Shown one piece after another: positions 50,362 to 58,228 of a stretch of 64,000 bases of DNA. The stretch is taken from assembly GCA_963709075.1 (NCBI GenBank), contig CAVPUY010000008.1, forward strand, positions 1 to 64,000, written 5' to 3'. Position 1 is the first letter of the stretch, and every line of letters starts with the position of its first letter. The DNA is from Palsa-506 sp963709075. Lineage in GTDB: Bacteria; Actinomycetota; Actinomycetes; Streptosporangiales; Streptosporangiaceae. The notes below the pieces were generated by a model that made no database searches, was not told the DNA's origin, and saw only the letters and a program-made list of their open reading frames with translations. A program made the position numbers and the translations under genes.

Positions 50362-52020
50362 GTGCCTGACTACTTCGACCTCGGCGACTACACGCGTGCC
50401 GTGACGACCGGATCGGCGCAGGCCGGGACCTGGTTCACCCGCGGGCTGCTGTGGGCTTACGGGTTCAACTACGAGGAAGCGGTGCGCTGCTTCGAGCGCG
50501 CCATCGCGGCCGACCAGGACTTCGCGCTGGCGTACTGGGGGCTGGCCTATGCGCTTGGCCCGAACTACAACAAGCCGTGGGAGGCGTTCGACGAGGTCGA
50601 CCTGTCGTCGTCGGTCTCCCGCGCATTCGCCGCGACGGCGGCGGCGGCGAGCCGCGCGGCCGGCGCGCCTGCCGTCGAGCGCGCGCTCGTGCATGCCGTC
50701 GCCGCCCGGTACCCGGTTGCCGAGGCTGCCGGTGACTGCTCGGCCTGGAATGTCAGCTACGCGGACGCGATGCGCGAGGCGTACCGGGCTCATCCGGACG
50801 ATCTTGACGTTGCCGCATTGTTCGCGGACGCGCTGATGAACCTCACGCCGTGGGCGCTCTGGGATCAGGAAACCGGCGAGCCTGCCAGCGGGGCAGCCAC
50901 CATCGAGGCCAAGGAGACGCTGGAGCGGGCGCTGGCCCGCGCTGACGGCAAGCGGCACCCTGGCGTCCTGCACATGTACATCCACCTGATGGAGATGTCG
51001 GCCCGCCCCGAGGATGCACTGTGGGTCGGTGACCTGCTGCGCGACCTGGTTCCTGAGGCCGGCCACCTCCGGCACATGCCAACGCACCTCGACGTGCTCT
51101 GCGGGGACTACCGGCAGGTGGTGTCGTCCAACACCGCGGCGATCGCGGCCGACCAGAAATTCGTCGCGCGCGAGGGCGCGATGAACATGTACACCCTTTA
51201 CCGCGCGCACAACTACCACTTCAAGATCTACGGCGCGATGTTCCTCGGCCAGGCGCAGACCGCCCTGGCGACCGCGGACTTGCTTGCCGCGGCGATCCCG
51301 GAGGAACTGCTCCGGGTGGACGTTCCGCCGATGGCTGACTGGCTTGAGGGCTTCGTGCCGATGAAGATGCACGCGCTGATCAGGTTCGGGCGCTGGCAGG
51401 ACATCGTCGACGCGCCGCTGCCCGCCGATCAGGACCTGTACTGCGTGACCACGGCGATGATGCTGTACGCGAAGGGCGTTGCCTGCGCGGCGACCGGGCA
51501 GATCGCCGCCGCGCTAGGGCACCGCGAGCAGTTCGGCGCGGCCGCGCAGCGCGTGCCCGGGTCGCGCACCGTCTTCAACAACACCTGCAACGACATTCTC
51601 CAGGTGGCTTCGGCCATGCTGGACGGCGAGCTTGAGTACCGCAGGGGAAATCATGACGAGGCCTTCGGCCATCTGCGCCGCGCCATCGAGCTGGACGACG
51701 GCCTTGCCTACGACGAGCCGTGGGCCTGGATGCAGCCGGCCCGGCACGCCTATGGCGCGCTGCTGCTCGAGCAGGGCCGGGTCGCCGAAGCCGAGGCCGT
51801 GTACCGGGCCGATCTCGGCCTCGATGACACCCTGGCCAGGGCCTGCCAGCATCCCGGCAACGTCTGGAGCCTGCACGGTTATCACGAATGCCTGGCCCGG
51901 CAGGGCAAGCACGAGCTTGCCCGCGTTATCGAGCAGCAGCTTAAGATCGCCAGCGCACATGCCGACGTGCCGATCAGGTCATCGTGCTACTGCCGGCTTG
52001 CTCCCGCCGCAGGCTACTGA
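50362..52020 (+). CDS. TPR-repeat protein (TTC38-like)
   Basis: 552 residues from GTG 50362 (VPDYFDLGDYTRAV) with AAGGGA seven bases upstream; an ATG at 50248 would add 38 low-complexity residues. TPR units: AGTWFTRGLLWAYGFNYEEA, CFERAIAADQDFALAYWGLA, LGPNYNKPWEAF, then LHMYIHLMEMSARPEDAL and PTHLDVLCGDYRQVV, and C-terminal units with ARHAYGALLLEQGRVAEAEA. A soluble scaffold-like protein; no catalytic motif. Function unknown. Ends overlapping the convergent methyltransferase gene by seven bases. Confidence 0.8.
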   Translation: MPDYFDLGDYTRAVTTGSAQAGTWFTRGLLWAYGFNYEEAVRCFERAIAADQDFALAYWGLAYALGPNYNKPWEAFDEVDLSSSVSRAFAATAAAASRAAGAPAVERALVHAVAARYPVAEAAGDCSAWNVSYADAMREAYRAHPDDLDVAALFADALMNLTPWALWDQETGEPASGAATIEAKETLERALARADGKRHPGVLHMYIHLMEMSARPEDALWVGDLLRDLVPEAGHLRHMPTHLDVLCGDYRQVVSSNTAAIAADQKFVAREGAMNMYTLYRAHNYHFKIYGAMFLGQAQTALATADLLAAAIPEELLRVDVPPMADWLEGFVPMKMHALIRFGRWQDIVDAPLPADQDLYCVTTAMMLYAKGVACAATGQIAAALGHREQFGAAAQRVPGSRTVFNNTCNDILQVASAMLDGELEYRRGNHDEAFGHLRRAIELDDGLAYDEPWAWMQPARHAYGALLLEQGRVAEAEAVYRADLGLDDTLARACQHPGNVWSLHGYHECLARQGKHELARVIEQQLKIASAHADVPIRSSCYCRLAPAAGY

Positions 52021-53078
52021 CGTGCTGGCAGCCCCGCCGGGGCGCATTCCACGGCGAACCGCCCGGCGGGCAGCCGCCCGGCCGCGGTTACCTCGAGCCC
52101 GGCTGCGCCGGCCAGCTCGCTGAATTCCGCCAGGGTCCGATCCTTGCCGCCGACCAGCACCATCATCAGCAGTTCCGGGTCCGGCTCGCCGTCCCCGCCG
52201 GGCGAGATCCCGCCGAGCAGCACGACCCGGCCAGCAGGACGCACCGCCTCGGCGCACCTGGTCAGGATCACCGTCGCCTCCCGGTCCGGCCAGTCGGCCA
52301 GCACGTTCTTCAGCAGGTAGAGATCAGCTCCGGCCGGCAACGGGTCGAAGAAGCTCTGCCCGGCTGCGGTGACCCGATCGGCCACCCGGGCCGACCTGAA
52401 GACGTCGCCGGACCGCGCCACCTCGCCCGGCAGGTCGACCAGGGTGCCGCGGATGCCGGGCCGGGCGCGGAGGATCTCGGCAAGCAGCGCGCCCGTCCCC
52501 CCGCCCACGTCCACCACGGAGCGCACCTGCGCCCAGTCATCGCCGAGCAGCACCGCCGGGTCTGGCCTGCCGTGTCCGGCCACGCCCATCAGCTCGTCGA
52601 AGCTGGCCGCAATGCCAGGATGGGCGGCCAGGTCAGCCCAGAACGGCTGGCCGAAGATCTCCTGGTACGCGGGCCTGCCGGTGCGCACGGCGCTGAGCAG
52701 GCTGCCCCACGCAAGCGCCATCCGGCCGCCGATGCCATCGAGGTCGTAGCCTGGCGAGCCGCCCCGCAGGCCATCCGCGGCCTCGTTCAGCCGGAACGAT
52801 GCCGGCCCGGCCTGCTCGAACAAGCCCGTCCGCACCAGGTGCCTGAGCACCCTGCCCAGGGAATCCGGGTCACAGCCAGCCTGCGCAGCAAGGTCGGTCA
52901 CGTCGGTCGTGCCCGCCGCGATCAGGTCCGCGATACGCAGGGTCGCCACCACGCGCACGCACCAGGGCGTGCAGAGGTCGGCGAGCGCGCCGAGATCTGC
53001 CGCCGGCCGCCCCGTCGCCGGGCCGCCGGCCTGCTCGTTGCCGGCTTGCTGCCCGCTGGCCCGCTGGCCGTCAGTCAC
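52014..53078 (-). CDS. SAM-dependent O-methyltransferase
   Basis: 354 residues. N-terminal winged-helix dimerisation domain (LCTPWCVRVVATLRIADLIA, LGRVLRHLVRTGLF), then a class I methyltransferase fold with the SAM loop VVDVGGGTGALLAEIL, the acidic strand end GTLVDLP, and LYLLKNVLADWPDREATVIL with the family's conserved Asp-rich/His-adjacent segment. Plan of hydroxyneurosporene/natural-product O-methyltransferases (Methyltransf_2). The N-terminal 25 residues are Gly/Gln-rich. An HTH-like gene ends 33 bases upstream. Substrate unknown. Confidence 0.85.
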   Translation of the reverse strand: MTDGQRASGQQAGNEQAGGPATGRPAADLGALADLCTPWCVRVVATLRIADLIAAGTTDVTDLAAQAGCDPDSLGRVLRHLVRTGLFEQAGPASFRLNEAADGLRGGSPGYDLDGIGGRMALAWGSLLSAVRTGRPAYQEIFGQPFWADLAAHPGIAASFDELMGVAGHGRPDPAVLLGDDWAQVRSVVDVGGGTGALLAEILRARPGIRGTLVDLPGEVARSGDVFRSARVADRVTAAGQSFFDPLPAGADLYLLKNVLADWPDREATVILTRCAEAVRPAGRVVLLGGISPGGDGEPDPELLMMVLVGGKDRTLAEFSELAGAAGLEVTAAGRLPAGRFAVECAPAGLPARQ

Positions 53079-53111
53079 GCCGCCACCACGCGATCTTGCC
53101 AGCCGCCGCCG

Positions 53112-53546
53112 TCAGCTGATCCAGGCCGAGCGCGCTGTGACGTCGGCCGCCACCTGCACGGCCATCTCCCTGGCAGGCCCGGCGAGCAGCGCAGAGGCGT
53201 GCCGCAGCTGATCCTGTTTGACGGGATCTTGCTCGCGCTTGGCGGCCTCGCCGAATGCCGCGGCGAGCCGGTCGATCAGGTTCGCCGGCGCAGGCCACTG
53301 GCCGACTTCCTCGCGGGCAGCGGGGGTCACCTTGAGTACATACCAGAAGCGGGGGTCTCCGCCCGTCTCCGTCTTGCGGAAGTCGACATAGGTCGGGTCC
53401 ATCGCGTCGAGCGAGCGGGCCACTGCGGACAGCTCAAGGCCGGTCCGCTCCGCGATGTCGCTGACCGTGACCATGTAGCTCTCCTCGAGCAGCGCCACGG
53501 CCGCGGTAAGCACCGGCAACTCCCGTGCTCCCCAGGTGTCTTTCAC
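53112..53546 (-). CDS. Winged-helix-type hypothetical protein
   Basis: 144 residues from GTG 53546 (VKDTWGARELPVLTAAVALL). The N-terminal 60 residues look like a winged helix (DIAERTGLELSAVARSLDAM) and continue with a wing (TGGDPRFWYVLKVTP). The C-terminal half is helical (LIDRLAAAFGEAAKREQDPV). Sequence further upstream in frame is low-quality, supporting this start. Perhaps a DNA-binding regulator of the methyltransferase; unproven. Confidence 0.65.
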   Translation of the reverse strand: MKDTWGARELPVLTAAVALLEESYMVTVSDIAERTGLELSAVARSLDAMDPTYVDFRKTETGGDPRFWYVLKVTPAAREEVGQWPAPANLIDRLAAAFGEAAKREQDPVKQDQLRHASALLAGPAREMAVQVAADVTARSAWIS

Positions 53547-53773
53547 TGCGTCCCCTGCCTCACCGTCTCCGCCTGTGCCCGGCTGACCAGCGCTGTTGCC
53601 CCACCCATGGATCTGCTGATCACGCCCATCGCCGCAGGCCGCGGTCAGCCGCATTGCTCCTAGTCTCACCCGGAGCAGCCGCGGCTGCACCACTAAGTGC
53701 GTATTTGCGCACGATAAGTGCTGGTCCGCGGGCGTCCTCCGGCCCGATCTGGTCCGGCATCACCCGGCCACCG

Positions 53774-55870
53774 TCAGGCGTGTGCGGCCGCGATGCCTTG
53801 CCGTGCCGCGCCTCGCGGCCAGGCGAGCCCGTCACCGACGAGGGCCGCGAGCCCCAGATAGGCGTCAGCCGCCGGGCGGCTCAGCTGTTCGAGCTCGACC
53901 TCGGCCCCTTCCTCCAGGTGCGGGTCGAAGGGGATCCTGGTCACCGCCCGGCACCGGGCCGCGAAATGCTGCTCAAGGCGGTTCAGGTCGACCGTGCTCC
54001 TGCTGCTCGGCCGGACGATCGAGAGCACCACCACTGCTCCCCGCACCAGGTCGCCGTAGTCATGCGCGGCCAGCCAGTCGAGGGTGGCACTCGCGCTCCG
54101 CGCACCGTCCACCGATGGCGAGCTGACCAGCACAATCTGGTCCGCGAGGCGCAGCACGCCGGTCATCGCCGAGTGCAGCAGGCCGGTTCCGCAGTCGGTC
54201 AGGCAGATCGAGTAGTAATGCTCGAGAACCCGGGAGACCTCGCAGTAGTCGTCCTCGCTGAAAGCGACGGACACGGTCGGGTCGCGATCCGAGGCGAGCA
54301 CCTCAAGCCTGCTCGGCGCCTGGGAGGTGAATGCCCGCACGTCCGCGTACCGCTCGATCTGGCCGCGCTCGTTCAGCAGGTCCCGTACGGTCGCGGCGGT
54401 CTCCAGCCGGACCTTGTCGGACAGCGTGCCACGGTCCGGATTGGCATCCACCGCGATGACCCTGTCACCCCGCAGCGAGGCCAGCGTCGAGCCGAGCCCG
54501 ACGGTGGTGGTGGTCTTGCCCACCCCGCCCTTCAGGCTGAGCACCGCCACCCGGTGATGGCCGCCAGCGACCGGCGTGCGGATCCGGCTGATCATATCCC
54601 GGCGGCGCAGTTCGGCCGATGACTCGGGTACCCGGAGCAGCCCGGCGCTGGCCTGGTAGAGGATCCGGCGCCAGCCAGGCGCGGGCGCCCGGCGCCTGCC
54701 GGGCAGCAGGAACTCCGGCGTGAGGCTCTCGGTCGACTCGGGCGCATCCCGGGTGCCTGGCCCGCCGTGGCCGCCTGCCAGGCCATCGCGCGGGCCGTAT
54801 CCCGCCGGTGCGCCGGGCGCGGCCTGCCCGGGCGGGCCAGGTGGCCGTTCTCCGGGCGACGGAACCGAAACCTGGCGGGCAGCGGCAGGCGGCTGCGCAG
54901 CCGCGGATTCAGCCGGGGCCGCGGGCGCCGGAGCAGGCACCTGCGCCGGCCCGGCGGCATGGGCGGCGCGCGGCGCGGCCGGACCGCCCGCGCCCGGGGG
55001 ATGCGGCTCCGGCGGCGGGTACTCACCCGGCGGCGCGTACCCACCCGGTGCCGGGTGCGGATCGGGCACCGGATAAGGATCCGGTGCGGCATACGGGTCC
55101 GGCGGGAAGTACGACTGCCCGGACAGGTATGGATCGGGCGGCAGGTATCCGGCGGCCGGACCGTAGCTGTCGTCTGGGCCGTAACGGTCCCCGGGGCCGT
55201 AGCGGTCCCCGGGGCCGCGGCCAGGCGGAGCGTATGCCTGCGCGCCGTAAGCCCGAGGCCCGTACGCCTCGTGACCGTACGCCTCTTGCCCGCGGGCCTC
55301 GTGACCGTAGGACTCGTGACCGTAGGACTCTTGCTGGCGGGCCTCGTGACCGTGGGCCCCGTGCTCGCGGGCCTCGTGACCGTGGGCCCCGTGCTCGCGG
55401 GCCTCAGGCGGGTATGCCTCAGACGGGTACGGCTCGGCGGCAAATCCCGCGGCTGTTCCGTATGAACCCGGCGGGAAGAACGCCCCGGCCGGCTCGTCGC
55501 CCGCTCCGGGGCTGCTGCCGGCCCCGGGTTTGGTCTGCGCATCCGCGCCCTGCTCCGCCGACCCCGGGCCGGCGTCTGGCGGCTCCGGGCCTAACGACTG
55601 ATGCGACGCGTACGGCGGCTGCTGCCCGTACAGGGGCCAGCCGGCGCCATTCGTGCCGGCGCCATTCGTGCCAACGGCATTCGTCCCGGCGGCATTCGTC
55701 CCGGCACCGTTTGTCCCGGCATCATTGGTTCCGGTACCGCCGGTCCCGGCCGCCGTACCGCCCGCGGCGGCCTGGGACCCCGGGCCACCTTCGCTGGCGG
55801 CACCCGGGGCATCGCGGTCATGCCGGTCCTGCTCATCGCCGGCTGCCCGGTCCTGATACTCACTGGCCAA
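53774..55870 (-). CDS. EspI-like MinD/ParA ATPase with long repetitive N-terminus
   Basis: 698 residues. Residues 1-395 are low-complexity: GTN(G/A)AGTN repeats, a duplicated EHGAHGHEAR, ESYGHESYGHEAR and Pro/Tyr/Gly-rich stretches. The C-terminal 260 residues form a MinD/ParA ATPase: deviant Walker A LSLKGGVGKTTTTVGLGS, switch I VIAVDANPDRGTLSDKV, ICLTDCGTGLLHSAMTG and LRLADQIVLVSSPSVDGARS. This layout is that of EspI-type ATPases linked to ESX/type VII secretion, though no ESX gene lies nearby. The repeats are in-frame minisatellites at the DNA level and probably vary in length between strains. Confidence 0.82.
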   Translation of the reverse strand: MASEYQDRAAGDEQDRHDRDAPGAASEGGPGSQAAAGGTAAGTGGTGTNDAGTNGAGTNAAGTNAVGTNGAGTNGAGWPLYGQQPPYASHQSLGPEPPDAGPGSAEQGADAQTKPGAGSSPGAGDEPAGAFFPPGSYGTAAGFAAEPYPSEAYPPEAREHGAHGHEAREHGAHGHEARQQESYGHESYGHEARGQEAYGHEAYGPRAYGAQAYAPPGRGPGDRYGPGDRYGPDDSYGPAAGYLPPDPYLSGQSYFPPDPYAAPDPYPVPDPHPAPGGYAPPGEYPPPEPHPPGAGGPAAPRAAHAAGPAQVPAPAPAAPAESAAAQPPAAARQVSVPSPGERPPGPPGQAAPGAPAGYGPRDGLAGGHGGPGTRDAPESTESLTPEFLLPGRRRAPAPGWRRILYQASAGLLRVPESSAELRRRDMISRIRTPVAGGHHRVAVLSLKGGVGKTTTTVGLGSTLASLRGDRVIAVDANPDRGTLSDKVRLETAATVRDLLNERGQIERYADVRAFTSQAPSRLEVLASDRDPTVSVAFSEDDYCEVSRVLEHYYSICLTDCGTGLLHSAMTGVLRLADQIVLVSSPSVDGARSASATLDWLAAHDYGDLVRGAVVVLSIVRPSSRSTVDLNRLEQHFAARCRAVTRIPFDPHLEEGAEVELEQLSRPAADAYLGLAALVGDGLAWPRGAARQGIAAAHA

Positions 55871-56103
55871 GGTCGCTCTCCTCGCGCCTCACGGGGGGAG
55901 AATGGCGTGCCCATACGGGCTGACCACGCTGCACAAAGCCGAGCCTAGGCCAGCGGATCGCCGGCGACACGCCGGCCTAACGTTTTGCATCTATCCGGTT
56001 ACCACATGCGTTTCTTCGTCATCACCATGCCCGCCCGGTTCACCGCACGGCTGCATCCGGGGCTGCCCGCGGCGCATCGGGGCACGGTTCCGGGCCGCTC
56101 AAC
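55871..56103. other. Divergent gap upstream of EspI-like gene
   Basis: No gene supported. It ends in the REP-like element at 56104. Confidence 0.4.
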
Positions 56104-56160
56104 GTGGTGGATCGCGCGATCGCACCCCATAGGAGGTGAGCGATCGCACGATCCACCACC
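56104..56160. repeat. REP-like palindromic element, copy C
   Basis: GTGGTGGATCGCGCGATCGC at 56104 and its near-inverse (GGTGAGCGATCGCACGATCC, then ACCACC) at 56135-56160 form a long imperfect hairpin. The arms match copies A (22004) and B (43303). Confidence 0.65.
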
Positions 56161-56220
56161 ATCACTGACAGGCGGCGGCCGGGCCGGGCGGCGCGGCGGG
56201 ACCCGGCCGGGCAGGCCGGC

Positions 56221-56640
56221 GGGACCGGGCGGCAGCGAGCCGAGCTGAACCGCGCAGCGGGGCCAGGCGGGGGCGGCGGAACCGGGCCGGACGGCGCGGC
56301 GGGACCGGGCGGCAGCGAGCCGAGCTGAACCGCGCAGCGGGGCCAGGCGGGGGCGGCGGAACCGGGCCGGACGGCGCGGCGGAACCGGGCCAGGCGGGGG
56401 CGGCGGAACCGGACCGGACGGCGCCGGCGGGACCCGGCCAGGCGGGAGCGGCGGAACCGGGCCAGGCGGGAGCGGCGGAACCGGGCCAGGCGGGAGCGGC
56501 GGAACCGGACCAGGCGGCGCAGCGGAACCGGGCCAGGCGGGGGCGGCGGAACCGGACCAGGCGGCGGCGGAACCGGGCCAGGCGGGAGCGGCGGAACCAG
56601 GCCGGGCGGCGCGGCGGAACCGGGCGGGCAGGCCGGCGGA
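56221..56640. repeat. Perfect 80-bp tandem duplication and minisatellite
   Basis: 56221-56300 and 56301-56380 are identical 80-bp units. A minisatellite of about 23-bp units (GGCGGAACCGGGCCAGGC with small variants) then runs to 56640. Minus-strand frames here are open only as SAAPAWPG-type repeats. I see no credible gene. Confidence 0.85.
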
Positions 56641-56689
56641 TCTGGGCCCCTGGGTTCAGCGCCGCCGGATGCTCGGACAGACTAGGCAT

Positions 56690-57244
56690 ATGAGTGACCA
56701 GACGAACTCTGAACAGGAACAGCAGGGCCGGGTGGTCGTGGTCGGCCCCGACGGCGCAACCATCGAGGCTGACGGCGCCCAGTCAGGCACGGAGCGCCCT
56801 GTCACCGAGATGGTCGAGCAGCCGGCCAAGGTGATGCGGATCGGCAGCATGATCCGCCAGCTCCTGGAAGAGGTCAGGGCCGCGCCGCTGGACGAGAAGA
56901 GCAGGGCCAGGCTGAAGCAGATCCACCAGAGCTCGATCAAGGAACTCGAGGACGGCCTGGCTCCTGAGCTGATCGAGGAACTGGACCGGCTGTCGCTGCC
57001 GTTCACCGAGGGAGACGTGCCGAGCGAAGCAGAGCTGCGGGTCGCGCAGGCGCAGCTTGTCGGCTGGCTGGAAGGCCTGTTCCACGGCATCCAGACCACC
57101 CTCTTCGCGCAGCAGATGGCGGCCAGGGCCCAGCTGGAGCAGATGCGCCGGGCCCTGCCGCCCGGTGTCTCGCCCGGCATGGGACCTGGCATGATGCCGG
57201 TACCGGACGAGCAGCACCCGCGCAGCTCCGGTCCCTACCTGTAG
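56690..57244 (+). CDS. bpa: Bacterial proteasome activator Bpa
   Basis: 184 residues, starting MSDQTNSEQEQQGRVVVVGP. Bpa core helices: VTEMVEQPAKVMRIGSMIRQ, LEEVRAAPLDEKSRARLKQI, SSIKELEDGLAPELIEELDR, AQLVGWLEGLFHGIQTTLFA. The C-terminus ends GPYL, keeping the penultimate Tyr and final Leu with which the ring docks into the 20S proteasome alpha ring (GQYL in mycobacteria). Bpa activates the proteasome without ATP. ATG 56690 is chosen; the seven upstream in-frame codons are not protein-like. Confidence 0.92.
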   Translation: MSDQTNSEQEQQGRVVVVGPDGATIEADGAQSGTERPVTEMVEQPAKVMRIGSMIRQLLEEVRAAPLDEKSRARLKQIHQSSIKELEDGLAPELIEELDRLSLPFTEGDVPSEAELRVAQAQLVGWLEGLFHGIQTTLFAQQMAARAQLEQMRRALPPGVSPGMGPGMMPVPDEQHPRSSGPYL

Positions 57245-57313
57245 CGGCCGCCCCGGAGATCGCCGGGCTGCGGGCGCGCTGATCTTTCCTGATTCGAAAC
57301 GGGAGGCGCCCGG

Positions 57314-58228
57314 TCAGCGCAGCCGGGCGAGCCAGTCGAGCGCGCCGGCGAAGTCCGCGTCGGCTGTTCCCTGGCGCACCGTGGTACGCCCGCCGTCCCC
57401 GCGCGGGTAGCTGCCGAGGAACCGGACGTCGCTGCAGATCCTGCGCAGGCCCATCAGCGCCTCGCCGACCCGCGCCTCGGCCACGTGGCCCTCGCAGTCG
57501 ATCGAGAAGCAGTACCGGCCGAGCCCGCCGCCGGTCGGCCGCGACTCGATCCTGGTCAGGTTGACCCAGCGCACGGCGAACTGGCTGAGGATCTCCATCA
57601 GGGCGCCCGGATGATCATCGGCCAGGAACGCGACTACCGATGTCCGGTCGGCCCCGGTCGGCGCGGCCGGCCGCCCGGGCAGGCTGACGGCGACGAACCT
57701 GGTGACGGCACCTTCCCGATCATGGACATCCCTGGCCAGCACCGCCAGGCCGTACACCCCGGCGGCGAACTCGCCGGCCAGCGCGGCGTCGATCTGCCCT
57801 TCGGCCGCCTGCCGCGCCGCCTCGGCATTGGACGAGGCCGGCTGCCATTCGGCGTCCGGCAGATTGGCCGCGAGCCACTGCCGGCACTGCGCCTCCGCCT
57901 GCGGGTGCCCGCTGACCAGCTTGACGTCGGCGAGCTTGGTGCCCGGCCTGGCGAGCAGCGCGAAGGTCACCGGGAGCAGCACCTCGGCGCGGATGATCAG
58001 GTCCTGCCCGGTGGCGAGCTCGTCCAGGGTCGCGGTTACCGCGCCCTCCACCGAGTTCTCGATCGGTACCACGGCCCGCTCAGCCGCCCCGGTCCTGACC
58101 GCGTCAAGGGCCGATGCGATGGTGGCGCACGGCACCGCCGTCGCCCCGGCGTCCAGCACCCGGAGCGCGGCCTCGGTGAACGTGCCCGCCGGTCCGAGGT
58201 AGGCACACCGATGCGACATGCCCCTCAT
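57314..58228 (-). CDS. pheA: Prephenate dehydratase PheA
   Basis: 304 residues. Dehydratase domain with YLGPAGTFTEAAL at the start, VPIENSVEGAVTATLDEL and the catalytic TRF in EGAVTRFVAVS. The C-terminal ACT domain carries LTRIESRPTGGGLGRYCFSI, the Phe-binding ESRP. It converts prephenate to phenylpyruvate. The ATG overlaps the stop of the mannosyltransferase (ATGA), so translation is coupled even though the functions are unrelated. Confidence 0.95.
   Translation of the reverse strand: MRGMSHRCAYLGPAGTFTEAALRVLDAGATAVPCATIASALDAVRTGAAERAVVPIENSVEGAVTATLDELATGQDLIIRAEVLLPVTFALLARPGTKLADVKLVSGHPQAEAQCRQWLAANLPDAEWQPASSNAEAARQAAEGQIDAALAGEFAAGVYGLAVLARDVHDREGAVTRFVAVSLPGRPAAPTGADRTSVVAFLADDHPGALMEILSQFAVRWVNLTRIESRPTGGGLGRYCFSIDCEGHVAEARVGEALMGLRRICSDVRFLGSYPRGDGGRTTVRQGTADADFAGALDWLARLR

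Noticed and set aside
56162..56689. 175-codon minus-strand frame of SAAPAWPG-type repeats
   Set aside because: It is a direct translation of the minisatellite and lacks a ribosome site or any non-repeat domain.
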